Shown one piece after another: positions 30,428 to 40,170 of a stretch of DNA of 64,000 nucleotides. The notes beneath the pieces are model-generated. The model did no database searches. It was given only the letters and a program-made list of their open reading frames with translations, and was not told the origin of the DNA. The stretch is from NCBI RefSeq assembly GCF_001499995.1, contig NZ_LQIU01000010.1, positions 38,410 through 102,409 on the forward strand. The letters run 5' to 3'. Each line of letters opens with the position of its first letter. Position 1 is the stretch's first letter. Origin of the DNA: Mycobacterium sp. IS-1496 (lineage in GTDB: Bacteria > Actinomycetota > Actinomycetes > Mycobacteriales > Mycobacteriaceae). The position numbers and the translations under genes were made by a program.

Positions 30428-31777
30428 TCAGCGCCGCTTGCGGATGATGGCGCGCAATCGGTCGAGGCGGCCGCCGATCTCCCGTTCGGCGCCGCGCCCG
30501 GTGGGTCGGTAGTAGTCCACGCCCACCAGTTCATCGGGTGGATACTGTTGCGGCACAACCCCGTCCGGGTGGTCGTGGGCGTAGACGTAGCCGACGGCAT
30601 TACCGAGCTCGGCCGCACCGGAGTAGTGGCCGTCGCGCAGGTGTGCGGGCACCTGACCGGCTTTGCCGCTGCGGACGTCGTTCATGGCCGCCCCGAGTGC
30701 CGTGGTGACCGCATTGGACTTCGCGGCGGTGGCCAGATGCACGGTCGCATGCGCCAACGTCAGTTGCGCCTCGGGCATCCCGATCAGCTGCACCGTCTGC
30801 GCGGCCGCGACCGCGGTGGGCAGGGCCGTCGGATCGGCCATGCCGATGTCCTCGCTGGCGAGGATCATCAGCCGGCGGGCGATGAACCGGGGGTCCTCCC
30901 CCGCCACCAGCATCCGCGCGAGGTAGTGCAGCGCGGCGTCGACGTCCGACCCGCGCACGGATTTGATGAACGCGCTGACGACGTCGTAGTGCTGGTCACC
31001 GTCGCGGTCGTAGCGCACGGCGGCCTTGTCCAGAGACTGTTCGACGATGTCGACGGACACCCGGCCGTCGGCCGCCGCGGCGGATTCGGCGGCGACCTCC
31101 AGCGCCGTCAGCGCCCGGCGCGCGTCGCCGGCCGAGAGCTGCACGATCAGGTCCACCGCCTCGTCGCTGACCTCCACGGTGCCGCCCAGCCCGCGCGGAT
31201 CGGCGACCGCGCGGCGGACCACCGCGGCGATGCTGTCGGGTGTCAACGGCTGCAACTGCAGGATCAGCGAGCGCGACAGCAGCGGCGCCACCACCGAGAA
31301 GGACGGGTTCTCCGTCGTCGCCGCCACGAGCAGGACCACCCGGTTCTCGACCGCGGCCAGCAGCGCGTCCTGCTGGGTCTTGGAGAACCGGTGCACCTCG
31401 TCGATGAACAGGACGGTCTGCTGCCCGCGCAGGATGCCCTGGCGAGCGGTCTCGATGACGGCGCGCACCTCTTTGACCCCGGCCGACAGCGCCGACAGCG
31501 CCTCGAAGCGGCGGCCGGTCGCGTGCGAGATGAGCGAGGCCAGCGTGGTCTTCCCGGTGCCGGGCGGACCGTAGAGGATCACGGACGCGGCGCCGGAACC
31601 CTCGACCAGGCGGCGCAGCGGCGAATTGGGTTTGAGCAGGTGTTGCTGGCCGACCACCTCGTCGAGGCTCGCCGGACGCATCCGCACCGCCAGCGGCGCC
31701 GAGACCGGTACGCCGGCCGCCGAACCGGTCGGCGTGTCGGGTCCGTCAGCCGGCAGATCGAACAGCGAGTCGGACAC
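30428..31777 (-). CDS. rarA: Replication-associated recombination protein RarA (MgsA)
   Basis: AAA+ ATPase that acts at stalled replication forks, related to clamp-loader subunits. It is 449 residues with Walker [15 protein letters not shown], Walker [11 protein letters not shown], sensor [11 protein letters not shown], and the C-terminal tetramerisation domain ([19 protein letters not shown]). It corresponds to Rv2559c. The GTG start at 31777 lies 17 nt after the DUF3097 gene. Confidence 0.95.
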   Translation of the reverse strand: MSDSLFDLPADGPDTPTGSAAGVPVSAPLAVRMRPASLDEVVGQQHLLKPNSPLRRLVEGSGAASVILYGPPGTGKTTLASLISHATGRRFEALSALSAGVKEVRAVIETARQGILRGQQTVLFIDEVHRFSKTQQDALLAAVENRVVLLVAATTENPSFSVVAPLLSRSLILQLQPLTPDSIAAVVRRAVADPRGLGGTVEVSDEAVDLIVQLSAGDARRALTALEVAAESAAAADGRVSVDIVEQSLDKAAVRYDRDGDQHYDVVSAFIKSVRGSDVDAALHYLARMLVAGEDPRFIARRLMILASEDIGMADPTALPTAVAAAQTVQLIGMPEAQLTLAHATVHLATAAKSNAVTTALGAAMNDVRSGKAGQVPAHLRDGHYSGAAELGNAVGYVYAHDHPDGVVPQQYPPDELVGVDYYRPTGRGAEREIGGRLDRLRAIIRKRR

Positions 31778-31794
31778 GTCTCGTGCTTACCACG

Positions 31795-32637
31795 TCACGG
31801 CGACGGGGGCGCCGTGACGAAATCGATGAGTTCCTCGACGCGCCCGATGAGTTCGGGCTCCAGATCCGTCCAGTCCCGGACGCTGCCGCGGATGCGCTGC
31901 CACGCCCTGGCGATATCGGCCTGGGTGTCGTGCGGCCAGCCCAGCGCCGCGCACACACCATGCTTCCAGTCCACGCCGCGCGGCACCGTCGGCCACGCCG
32001 CCACACCGAGCCGGGCGGGTTTCACCGCCTGCCAGATGTCGATGTAGGGGTGGCCGACCACGAGCGTGTGCGCACCGTACGGCCCGCGGCCGACTGCCTC
32101 GGCGATACGGGATTCCTTCGAGCCGGTGACGAGGTGGTCCACGAGCACGCCGAGCCGGCGGCGGGGGCCTGGTCGGAACTCCTCGACGATCGCGGCCAGA
32201 TCGTCGACGCCACCGAGATACTCGACCACCACACCCTCGATCCGCAGATCGTCACCCCAGACCTGTTCGACGAGTTCGGCGTCGTGCCGGCCTTCGACGT
32301 AGATGCGGCCGGCCAGCGCCACCTTCGCGCGGGCACCGGCCACCGCGACCGAACCCGAGGCGGTGCGCGCCGGTGCCGCGGGGGCACGGCGTGGCGCCGT
32401 CAGGATGACCGGCCGCCCGTCGAGCAGGAATCCGGGACCCAGCGCGAACGCCCGCACCGTGCCGTGGCGGTCCTCGAGTTCGACCCGCCCGGTCTCGACG
32501 CGCACGACGGCGCCGACGTAACCGGATTGCGCGTCCTCCACCACCATTCCCGGTTCCACGGGGTGTTCGGTGGAGCGCGCCCGCTTGGGCGCATGAGGGT
32601 TGCGGGCCAGCACGTCACGGCCGTAGCGATCGGTCAC
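31795..32637 (-). CDS. DUF3097 family protein (TOPRIM-like)
   Basis: A 280-residue actinobacterial protein. An N-terminal beta-barrel-like part (PGMVVEDAQSGYVGAVVRVE) is followed by a TOPRIM-like region with IYVEGRHDAELVEQVWGDD and LGVLVDHLVTGSKESRIAEA. The conserved Glu and the DxD-like acidic positions fit a TOPRIM fold, which suggests nucleic-acid binding or cleavage. No experimental function is known to me. It is upstream of and probably co-transcribed with rarA. Confidence 0.82.
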   Translation of the reverse strand: MTDRYGRDVLARNPHAPKRARSTEHPVEPGMVVEDAQSGYVGAVVRVETGRVELEDRHGTVRAFALGPGFLLDGRPVILTAPRRAPAAPARTASGSVAVAGARAKVALAGRIYVEGRHDAELVEQVWGDDLRIEGVVVEYLGGVDDLAAIVEEFRPGPRRRLGVLVDHLVTGSKESRIAEAVGRGPYGAHTLVVGHPYIDIWQAVKPARLGVAAWPTVPRGVDWKHGVCAALGWPHDTQADIARAWQRIRGSVRDWTDLEPELIGRVEELIDFVTAPPSP

Positions 32638-32698
32638 CGGGTGATCGTAGGGACGGGGACCGTGCCGGCGGCCGAACGCCGCCCCGCGTGTTGCCCGG

Positions 32699-33775
32699 CT
32701 ATCCCTGCTGTTGCTGCTGGGAGGCGACGGAGCTGGCGAGTTTGGTCGGGTCCGCGGTCACCTCGTCGATGACGTTGTGGATGAAGCGCATCTTGTCGAG
32801 CACCGGTGGCGGCAGTACGAACGGGTAGAGGTCGTCGCGGCCCATCGACCGGTTCACCATGTTCAGCGCCCACGACAGCGGCAGCCACATCTCGATGATG
32901 GTGTCGAATCCGCTGGGGCCGAGCACCCGTCGTTCGAAGGTGGCGCCGGCCGGGGCGAACCCGAAGGCCGCGGCGGTGTCGAGCGTGTCGCGGATGTGCA
33001 GGTAGTGGGCGAAGGTCTCGGCCCAGTCCTCGGCCGGGTGCATGGTCGCGTACGAGGAGACGTAGTTCTCCTCCCAGCCCGCCGGGGCGCCCTCGCTGTA
33101 GTGGCGGTCCAGCGCCGCCTGATAGTCGAGGTCGGGGTCGCCGAACAGTTCGCCGAACCTCTCGCGGTAGTCGGGTGACGGGCCGACCAGGCGGTAGAAG
33201 TAGTAGTGCCCGATCTCGTGGCGGAAGTGGCCGAGCAGGGTCCGGTACGGTTCGTCCATCGCGACCCGCAGTTGTTCGCGGTGCACGTCGTCGCCTTCGG
33301 CGAGATCCAGGGTGATGACCCCGTTGGCGTGGCCGGTGAACACCTTCTCGTCCCTGCTGGAGAGCAGGTCGAAGGCCAGTCCGTAGTCCGGGTCCTCGTC
33401 ACGGCCGACGATCGGCAGCTTGAGTTCGCGCAGTTCGGCGATCAGCCGGCGTTTGGCCCGCTCGGCGACGGCGAACGCCGCCAGCGCCTTGGCGTCGGCG
33501 TCGTTGGGCCGGGTGCGGGTCAGTGCGCAGGCCTCGCACAGCTGGGCGACCGGCCCCTTCTCCACGAGCCAGTTGCACTCCGCCAGGTGCATATTGGCGC
33601 ACAACCGGTACTGCCGTGCCGATACCGCACCCGCGTGCTCGCTCTCCTTCGGCGGTGCGATCACCAGGAGTGCCATGTCGTCGAGCGAGAACCCCAGCGC
33701 GCTTCCGCAGTTGAGGCACAGGGAGTTCTCGAAGGCCAGCCGCTGACCGCAGTTGGGGCAGTTGAAGTCCCGCAT
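32699..33775 (-). CDS. Putative zinc metallopeptidase with zinc-ribbon N-terminus
   Basis: A 358-residue protein of the family typified by Rv2568c. It begins with a rubredoxin-like zinc ribbon (CPNCGQ, CLNCGS), followed by two more Cys pairs (CANMH, CEAC), and has a gluzincin-type HEIGHYYFYRL site near residue 200. The tail is poly-Gln. It overlaps the transglutaminase gene (TGATG). The set metallopeptidase, transglutaminase and ATP-grasp/alpha-E is widely conserved and thought to work on a peptide product or modification that is still unknown. Confidence 0.85.
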   Translation of the reverse strand: MRDFNCPNCGQRLAFENSLCLNCGSALGFSLDDMALLVIAPPKESEHAGAVSARQYRLCANMHLAECNWLVEKGPVAQLCEACALTRTRPNDADAKALAAFAVAERAKRRLIAELRELKLPIVGRDEDPDYGLAFDLLSSRDEKVFTGHANGVITLDLAEGDDVHREQLRVAMDEPYRTLLGHFRHEIGHYYFYRLVGPSPDYRERFGELFGDPDLDYQAALDRHYSEGAPAGWEENYVSSYATMHPAEDWAETFAHYLHIRDTLDTAAAFGFAPAGATFERRVLGPSGFDTIIEMWLPLSWALNMVNRSMGRDDLYPFVLPPPVLDKMRFIHNVIDEVTADPTKLASSVASQQQQQG

Positions 33776-34692
33776 CAGCGCACACCCCCGGTTGCGGACT
33801 CCACAGGCGCCACGTCGACCGACACCTCGATCTCGCTGCTGTCGGAGTCGGTGTAGATGATGCCGCGCAGCGGCGGGACGTCGGCGTAGTCGCGGCCGAT
33901 GCCCACCACGATGTACCGCTCGTCCTCCATCTGGTCGTTGGTGGGATCCAGTCCGAGCCACTGGTTCTGCGGTGTCCACACCGAAGCCCAGGCATGCGTC
34001 GCATCGATGCCCACCATGCGTTCCTTTCCGGGAGGGGGATCGGTCGCCAGGTAACCCGAGACGTAGCTGGCGGCCAGACCGTTCGCGCGCAGGCAGGCGA
34101 TCGCCAGCCGGGCGAAGTCCTGGCATACCCCTTCGCGCGCCGCCAAAACCTCGCTGACCTTGGTGGACACGGTGGTGGACCCGGACCGGTAGGTGAAGTC
34201 GCGGTGGATCCGCGAGGCGAGGTCGGCCAGCACCTCGATCAACGGCCGGCCCGGCGTGAAACTCGGTGCGGCGTAGTCACGTACGGCCGCGGTGATCTCC
34301 GGCGGCTGCAGGTCGAGCGTGAACTCGGTGGCCAGTGCGCCGTCGGCGCCGACCGGCCGGGCGATCTCCCACGGCGCCCTGGCCGATCCGCCCGCGTAGA
34401 CGTTCTCCGGCGGCGGGTCCACGTCGACGACCGATCTGCTGACCACGCTCAACGTCCGATGGCGTTCGGTGACATGGAAATACGAGCTGACGTTGCCGTA
34501 GGTGTCGCGGCTGGTGGAGCTGTCGGCGGCCTCCGGGTCGATCAGCAGTTCGTGGGTCAGGCAGCGCTGGCGCGGCGAATCCCTCGGGGTGAGGAAGCCG
34601 CGGCCGTAGGAGCTGGTGACCACATCGGAGTAGCGGTACACCGTGCGGTGGGTCACCCGGTAGGTGCGGGTGCCCGCGGCCGCGTCGGTCAC
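33775..34692 (-). CDS. Transglutaminase-like protein
   Basis: A 305-residue protein with an N-terminal beta domain (TYRVTHRTVYRYSDVVTSSYGRG) and a C-terminal transglutaminase core with the catalytic triad placed as GVCQDFARL (Cys), DATHAWASVW (His) and LDPTND (Asp). No signal peptide is visible. It probably acts as a cysteine peptidase or amide ligase on a partner made or bound by the adjacent ATP-grasp protein. The GTG start overlaps the upstream stop. Confidence 0.9.
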   Translation of the reverse strand: MTDAAAGTRTYRVTHRTVYRYSDVVTSSYGRGFLTPRDSPRQRCLTHELLIDPEAADSSTSRDTYGNVSSYFHVTERHRTLSVVSRSVVDVDPPPENVYAGGSARAPWEIARPVGADGALATEFTLDLQPPEITAAVRDYAAPSFTPGRPLIEVLADLASRIHRDFTYRSGSTTVSTKVSEVLAAREGVCQDFARLAIACLRANGLAASYVSGYLATDPPPGKERMVGIDATHAWASVWTPQNQWLGLDPTNDQMEDERYIVVGIGRDYADVPPLRGIIYTDSDSSEIEVSVDVAPVESATGGVR

Positions 34693-37388
34693 GGGACCAG
34701 CCGCCGTTCGGCGGGACCCCACAGCGGCTGCATGCCGCCCGGCAGCGACAGGTGCGTCGCGGTGATCACCCTCGACAGCGCGCGCAGGTCGCGGTGCACA
34801 ACGTCGAGCAGCTCGGCCAGTTCGCTCCGGTGACCGTCGGCGGAGACGTCCTCGAGGTCGGCCGGATCGACGCGGCGCAACCGGGTGGTGAGGTCGTCGA
34901 CGAGCCGCTCCGGACGCGACGAACCCGACGATCCCGGCAGTGCGCGCAATCCCTCCCGCAGCCGGTCGAACTGGTAGACCAGCGAGCGCGGATTCTCCGC
35001 GTCCAAGAGCAGAAGGTCGGCCACGGCGGCCACCCTGATCGTGCCCAGCATCCGGCGGCGGTAGATGACCGACGACTCGCACGCCACCAACGTCGATTCG
35101 GTGATCGTCTGCTCGGCGTCCGGGGTGCGTGCCTCGACGAGGGTGGCGCGCAGCAACGCGGTCAGCCCGAGGGCTCGCTCGATGCGCTTGCCGATGTCCA
35201 TCATCGTCCAGCCGGCGTCGCGGATCATCGATTCGGCGGCGACCCCGGACAGTGCGAGCATCCCGGCCAGCGTCGCGCTGTGCGCCGACGCCAGGTAGGC
35301 ATCACCTTCGGTCTTCGACTCCGGTGGCGCCGAGGAGGACCGGAGCACCGCACGCTCGACGGCCGCGAGCACCATCCAGGTGTCGTTCGACATCTGGTCG
35401 CGCACCGACCGGGCTGCCAGCCCGAGCCGTTCGACGGACTGGGCCAGGGAACCGGCGCGGTGCCGGTCGGCGGTGACCGCCCACAGCGTGGTCGGCGCGA
35501 TCGCGATCATCTCGGGGTGATCGCCTTCGGCGCCGGTGTCGGTGCCGGTGAGCGCCCCGATCGCGGTGAGCAGCACCGGGACGCAGGCGCTGCCGTCCAT
35601 CTCCTGTCGGTACCGGTATTCGTGGTAACGCTCGCGGGTGACGTTGAGCAGCCGGGCGGTGTACTCGGCGCGTTCGGCGTACCGGCCCAGCCAGAACAGG
35701 TCCGACAGCACACGCGGAGAGCTGATCTCGTAGGTGCGGCCCGGGGTGGTCGGTGCCGGGGGTGCGACGACGACCGGTTCGACCGGCACCGCGCGCTCGG
35801 CGGTGACGCGGGCCGGGGTCCGGATCCAGATGTCCTTGGCCGCAATACTGTTCAACGTGTATGCGGAGCTGCCCGGCGCCAGGAGGTAGCCCAGGCCGCC
35901 CACCATCGGCGCGTACCCGCCGCGCTGCGCGACGGTGAACAACCGCATGCCGACACCGGCCGCCGACAGTCCGCCCCTGCGGTGAACGGTGGGCGCCGAG
36001 GAGAACTGCGGCAGTTCCCGGCCGACCCACTGCCAGGGGGCCGCGTCGATCCGCGCGACCAGGTCGTCGCGCTGACGTCGCGACAGCGCAGGCCCGACGA
36101 TCGTGTCGCCGCCCGTGACCGGGGTGAGCAACAACGACCCGGCCTTGCCGAGCAGGTGTGAGCGTTCCAGGTCGATACCGCCCCAGTAGACCGGCGCGGT
36201 GGCGAGGAGCGGCGTCTCACCGAGCAGTTCCTCGGCGAGTTCGGGCAGGAAGCGCAGCAGCGCGGGGCTCTCGAGGATGCCGCTGCCGAGGGTGTTGACC
36301 ACCGTCACCGTGCCGCGCCGCAGCGCCTCGACCAGACCGACCACCCCGAGCCGGGAGTCGGCACGCAGGTCGAGCGGGTCGGCGTAGTCCGCGTCCACCC
36401 GGCGCAGCACGACGTCGACGCGTTTGAGGGTGCCGAGCGATCGCATCCACAGCTTGCCGTCGCGCACCACCAGATCCGCGCTCTCCACCAGCGGGAAGCC
36501 GAGCACGCTTGCGAGATACGCCTGGTCGAAGGCGGTCTCGGAGTGGATGCCCGGGCTGAGCACCACGACGACCGGGTCCTCGGCCGATTCCGGCGCCGCA
36601 TCGATCAGCGCCAGCCGCAGCGCCTGGGCCCACGGTGACGCCGGCCGCGGCCCGAGCTGTTCGTAGAGTTCGGGAACGGCGTGGGCCACCACGCGGCGGT
36701 CCGCCAGGGCGTAACCGGCGCCGGACGGCGCCTGGGTCCAGTCGGCGTTGACGTGGAACGAGCCGCCGGCGGTGCGGCTGACGTCGCATCCGTGCAGGAA
36801 GAGCTGATGGCGGCCGGGGATCTCGATGCCGCGCGCCGCGCGGAGGTAGCCGGGGTGGCCGAAGACCAGCTGGGGCGGCAGCACCCCGCTGGTGATCGAC
36901 CGCTGCGGGCCGTACAGGTCGGTCAGCACCGCGTCGAGCAGTCGGGACCGTTGCACCAGACCGGATTCCAGCCGGTTCCAGTCGTCGGCGGAAATCACCA
37001 GCGGCAAGCCGTCGAGGCGCCACGGACCGGGTACGGCGTCGTCGTCGGTTACCGCGTCACCGTGCTGGTCGACGTGGATGTAGGTGATGCCGTCGTTGTC
37101 GACCAGGCTGCGCACGACCGCCCGCAACTGGTCCAGCCCGCCGCGGCCGCGCTCGACCACACACTGCGCCAGCTCCCGCCACGCGGGCCTGATCTCCCCC
37201 GCCGCGTCGACGAACTCGTCGTATCCGGAACCGGCGCCGCCCCGCACGTCGAACAGCGCCTGCTGGGCGCGGGCGGCGCGGTACTCGGCGAGCACGCCGT
37301 CGACATCGGCGGGCCCGGACGAACCCTCGGCAGGCAGGACCATCACCGCAGCACGGTACGCACCCGACGCAGAGCCGGGGGTGTCCAT
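34689..37388 (-). CDS. Circularly permuted ATP-grasp fused to an alpha-E domain
   Basis: An 899-residue fusion (Rv2567 type). Residues 1 to about 560 form the circularly permuted ATP-grasp part (DUF404/DUF407), with PQLVFGHPGYLRAARG, VVVLSPGIHSETAFDQAYLA and VNTLGSGILESPALLRFLP. Residues about 580-890 are the all-helical alpha-E domain (DUF403), with LSDLFWLGRYAERAEYTARLLNV. In many bacteria these are two genes. An amide-ligase activity is predicted from the ATP-grasp fold, but the substrate is unknown. Confidence 0.9.
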   Translation of the reverse strand: MDTPGSASGAYRAAVMVLPAEGSSGPADVDGVLAEYRAARAQQALFDVRGGAGSGYDEFVDAAGEIRPAWRELAQCVVERGRGGLDQLRAVVRSLVDNDGITYIHVDQHGDAVTDDDAVPGPWRLDGLPLVISADDWNRLESGLVQRSRLLDAVLTDLYGPQRSITSGVLPPQLVFGHPGYLRAARGIEIPGRHQLFLHGCDVSRTAGGSFHVNADWTQAPSGAGYALADRRVVAHAVPELYEQLGPRPASPWAQALRLALIDAAPESAEDPVVVVLSPGIHSETAFDQAYLASVLGFPLVESADLVVRDGKLWMRSLGTLKRVDVVLRRVDADYADPLDLRADSRLGVVGLVEALRRGTVTVVNTLGSGILESPALLRFLPELAEELLGETPLLATAPVYWGGIDLERSHLLGKAGSLLLTPVTGGDTIVGPALSRRQRDDLVARIDAAPWQWVGRELPQFSSAPTVHRRGGLSAAGVGMRLFTVAQRGGYAPMVGGLGYLLAPGSSAYTLNSIAAKDIWIRTPARVTAERAVPVEPVVVAPPAPTTPGRTYEISSPRVLSDLFWLGRYAERAEYTARLLNVTRERYHEYRYRQEMDGSACVPVLLTAIGALTGTDTGAEGDHPEMIAIAPTTLWAVTADRHRAGSLAQSVERLGLAARSVRDQMSNDTWMVLAAVERAVLRSSSAPPESKTEGDAYLASAHSATLAGMLALSGVAAESMIRDAGWTMMDIGKRIERALGLTALLRATLVEARTPDAEQTITESTLVACESSVIYRRRMLGTIRVAAVADLLLLDAENPRSLVYQFDRLREGLRALPGSSGSSRPERLVDDLTTRLRRVDPADLEDVSADGHRSELAELLDVVHRDLRALSRVITATHLSLPGGMQPLWGPAERRLVP

Positions 37389-37435
37389 CCGCTGATCCCA
37401 TCACATGGTGCGGGGGGCCGCACGCCCCGTGGCGT

Positions 37436-38365
37436 TCAGGTCTGCGCGACGCGCGGGATGAGCGTGCCCTTCGGCCGCAGCTTCAGGACGAGCACGCCGG
37501 CCACCACGATGCCGACCAGGTTCACCAGCAGTTGCAGCGCCGACTTGCCCGCGACGTCCCACTGCCCGACGGTCGCCGCGACGACGGCGAACCCCGCCGC
37601 GGTCACGGTGTAGACCGAGATGAACACGCCGACCAGACCGGTGGCCTTCGCCGACACCAGCGACAGCATGCCCGCCGCACCGGCCAGCAGCGCCACGATG
37701 AACGAGATCGGGCCGACCTTGAAGATGAAGTCGACCTCGTCGACGTTCGCGACCGCCTCCACCGTCAACCAGCCCATCGCCTCGGCCGCCATGGTGCACA
37801 CCGCGGTGACCCCCATCGCGACGGGGAACCCGACGATCAGGGCCAGGGCCGCGCGCCGCGCGAGAGTGGCCCTGCGCTGCACCAGCGCGACGGCCAGCGC
37901 CGCAAGGGGGCCGAACTCCGGACCCAGCACCATGGCGCCGACGACGGTGACCGTGGAGTCGGTGACCACACCGATCGCGGTGAGCAGACAGGCCAGTGTG
38001 AGGAACATCAGGAAGGTGACGCTCAGGGTGGCTTCTTCCCTTGTGCGCCCGATCAATTCGTCCCAGATCACCGCGTCGGCGGGATCTCCGTCGGCCTCGT
38101 CCTCGGCGCGATGCGCCCGCGTCGACAGCACGGTGTCGAGGATTTCCAGGGTGATGGCGCCGCGATGGTGCACGTCGAGATCCTTGAGGTGCTTGATGAC
38201 GTCGTTGGCGCATTCGCGCGCGATGTCCGCGGTGATCTCGTCACCGGCCGGATCCAGGGAGACGCCGGGATACAGCAGGATGTTCGCCACGCCGACTTCG
38301 CGGCGCAGCACGTCGAGCACCGGATCCCGCAGATCCTCCGGTGCGACGACCCGCAGATGCAGCAC
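37436..38365 (-). CDS. DUF389 membrane protein
   Basis: A 309-residue protein with an N-terminal soluble domain (about 1-110) and six predicted TM segments (about 115-300). It contains the family stretch VTVVGAMVLGPEFGPLAALAVAL. These proteins are of unknown function and often called TIGR00341/hydrophobic domain proteins. The GTG start at 38365 is followed by LHLRVVAPEDLRDPVLDVL, typical of the family N-terminus. Confidence 0.85.
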   Translation of the reverse strand: MLHLRVVAPEDLRDPVLDVLRREVGVANILLYPGVSLDPAGDEITADIARECANDVIKHLKDLDVHHRGAITLEILDTVLSTRAHRAEDEADGDPADAVIWDELIGRTREEATLSVTFLMFLTLACLLTAIGVVTDSTVTVVGAMVLGPEFGPLAALAVALVQRRATLARRAALALIVGFPVAMGVTAVCTMAAEAMGWLTVEAVANVDEVDFIFKVGPISFIVALLAGAAGMLSLVSAKATGLVGVFISVYTVTAAGFAVVAATVGQWDVAGKSALQLLVNLVGIVVAGVLVLKLRPKGTLIPRVAQT

Positions 38366-38395
38366 GGGCCGACAGTAGCGCCCACCCGGGTGGCG

Positions 38396-38881
38396 TCAGG
38401 GCGTGTTCGGCCGACTGCGTCTGATCAGGCTCATACCGAGTTCGTCGGCGGGCACCTCGTGGCCTGCCGCGCAGCGGATCTCCACGGTCGCCTCCTCGCC
38501 GCAGCCGAGGTGGGTCAACCGCAGCCTGCTGTCGTCGATGTGACGCCTGCCCCACTCGAACAGCGCCCACACCACCGGCATGAAGTCACGACCGGCGTCG
38601 GTCAGCACGTATTCGTCGCGGCGCCGCTGACCGGGTTCCTGATAGGGCCTGCGCTCGAGCAGGCCGGCGTCGACCAGTTCGGCCAGCCGCGCCGCGGCGG
38701 CGGCCTTGGTCACGCCCACCCGTCGCCAGAAATCCTCGAACCGGGTGGTGCCGTAGAACGCCTCGCGCATGAGCAGCATCGTCGTCTTGGTGCCCAGCAG
38801 CGCCATCGTCTTCTCGATCGGGCACTGCCCCACCGCCGACCAGGCGTCGCGATCGGCCAACGGCCCCTGCAGCACGGCCAC
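38396..38881 (-). CDS. HxlR-family transcriptional regulator
   Basis: A 161-residue winged-helix regulator: CPIEKTMALLGTKTTMLLMREAFYGTTRFEDF with the conserved N-terminal Cys, then TKAAAAARLAELVDAGLLERR. A C-terminal extension has two more Cys (LGCGEEATVEIRCAAGH) that could bind metal or sense redox. It is divergent from the thiolase gene across 89 bp that contain repeated CTAGGT elements, so it probably controls that gene. Confidence 0.87.
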   Translation of the reverse strand: MAVLQGPLADRDAWSAVGQCPIEKTMALLGTKTTMLLMREAFYGTTRFEDFWRRVGVTKAAAAARLAELVDAGLLERRPYQEPGQRRRDEYVLTDAGRDFMPVVWALFEWGRRHIDDSRLRLTHLGCGEEATVEIRCAAGHEVPADELGMSLIRRSRPNTP

Positions 38882-38914
38882 GGAATCATCCCCATCTCTG
38901 AGTTGTTCTCACTA

Positions 38915-38942
38915 TACCTAGGTGGTAGACACATCTAGGTAG
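38915..38942. promoter_or_regulatory. CTAGGT repeats, probable HxlR operator
   Basis: ACCTAGGT (palindrome, 38916-38923) and ATCTAGGTAG (38933-38942) place two CTAGGT copies 17 bp apart between the divergent hxlR-like and thiolase genes. Confidence 0.5.
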
Positions 38943-38970
38943 CCGTAACCATACTCAGAGGAGAGCAGTC

Positions 38971-40155
38971 ATGAGCGGATTCACCGGGCGCGACGCCGTC
39001 ATCGTCGGGGCGGTCCGGACGCCGATCGGCAAGGGCAAACCGGGTGGCGCGTTGCACGGGGTGCTGCCCGCCGACCTGCTCGCCCACAGCCTGCGCGAAC
39101 TGATCGTCCGTACCGGCGTCGACCCTGCGCAGATCGACGACGTCATCGCCGGCGCGGTCACCCAGGTCGGCGACCAGGCCGTCAACATCGCCCGCAACGC
39201 GCTTCTGGGCGCGGGCTTTCCGGAGTCGGTTCCCGGCACCACCGTCGACCGCCAGTGCGGCAGCAGCCAGCAGGCCATCAGTTTCGCGGCCCAGGGCGTG
39301 GTCTCGGGCGCCTACGACATCGTGATCGCCGCCGGTGTCGAGTCGATGAGCCGTGTCCCGATGGGTTCGGCGGTGCTGCCGGGCAGCCACCCCTTCGGCG
39401 ACGACTTCGCCCGTCGCTACCCTGACGGGCTTGTGCCGCAGGGCATCTCGGCGGAACTGATCACCGCGAAGTGGGGGCTCTCGCGCGCCCAGCTCGACGA
39501 GTTCTCGGCGAGCAGCCACGAGAAGGCCGCCACCGCGACCAAGGCGGGGCTGTTCGACCAGGAGCTGGCCCCGATCGCCGGGCTCGCCACCGACGAGATC
39601 ATCCGTCCCGGCACCAGTGCGGAGACCCTGGCCGGGCTCAAGCCGGCCTTCTACCACCCGGCCTACGAGGAGCGCTTCCCTGCGATCGGCTGGGAGATCA
39701 CCGCGGGCAACTCGTCACCGCTGTCCGACGGCAGCGCCGCGGTGATGATCACCACGACCGAGGTCGCCACCCGGCTCGGGCTGCGCCCGCTGGCACGTAT
39801 CCACACCGCGACCGCCGTCGGCTCGGATCCGCTCTACATGCTGACCGGGGTCATTCCGGCCACCGAGAAGGTGCTCACGCGCGCCGGCCTGGCGCTGTCG
39901 GACATCGACCTGTTCGAGGTGAACGAGGCCTTCGCGCCGGTGGTGCTGGCCTGGGCCCGCGACACCGGGGCGGACCTCGCCAAGACCAACGTCAACGGCG
40001 GCGCGATCGCGATCGGACATCCGCTCGGCGCCAGCGGCGTGCGGATCATGACCACGCTGGTCAACGCGCTCGAACAGCGCGGCGGCCGCTACGGGCTCCA
40101 GACGATGTGCGAGGCGGGCGGCATGGCCAACGCCACGATCGTCGAACGCCTCTAG
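38971..40155 (+). CDS. Acetyl-CoA acetyltransferase / thiolase (FadA family)
   Basis: A 394-residue thiolase. The acyl-accepting Cys is in TTVDRQCGSSQQAISFAAQG, the catalytic His in IGHPLGASGVRIM, and the second Cys in CEAGGMANATIVERL. AGAGGA-type SD sequence precedes the ATG. It could be degradative or biosynthetic; acetoacetyl-CoA formation is possible. No other beta-oxidation genes flank it. Confidence 0.92.
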   Translation: MSGFTGRDAVIVGAVRTPIGKGKPGGALHGVLPADLLAHSLRELIVRTGVDPAQIDDVIAGAVTQVGDQAVNIARNALLGAGFPESVPGTTVDRQCGSSQQAISFAAQGVVSGAYDIVIAAGVESMSRVPMGSAVLPGSHPFGDDFARRYPDGLVPQGISAELITAKWGLSRAQLDEFSASSHEKAATATKAGLFDQELAPIAGLATDEIIRPGTSAETLAGLKPAFYHPAYEERFPAIGWEITAGNSSPLSDGSAAVMITTTEVATRLGLRPLARIHTATAVGSDPLYMLTGVIPATEKVLTRAGLALSDIDLFEVNEAFAPVVLAWARDTGADLAKTNVNGGAIAIGHPLGASGVRIMTTLVNALEQRGGRYGLQTMCEAGGMANATIVERL

Positions 40156-40170
40156 CGGAAGCACCCGGAG

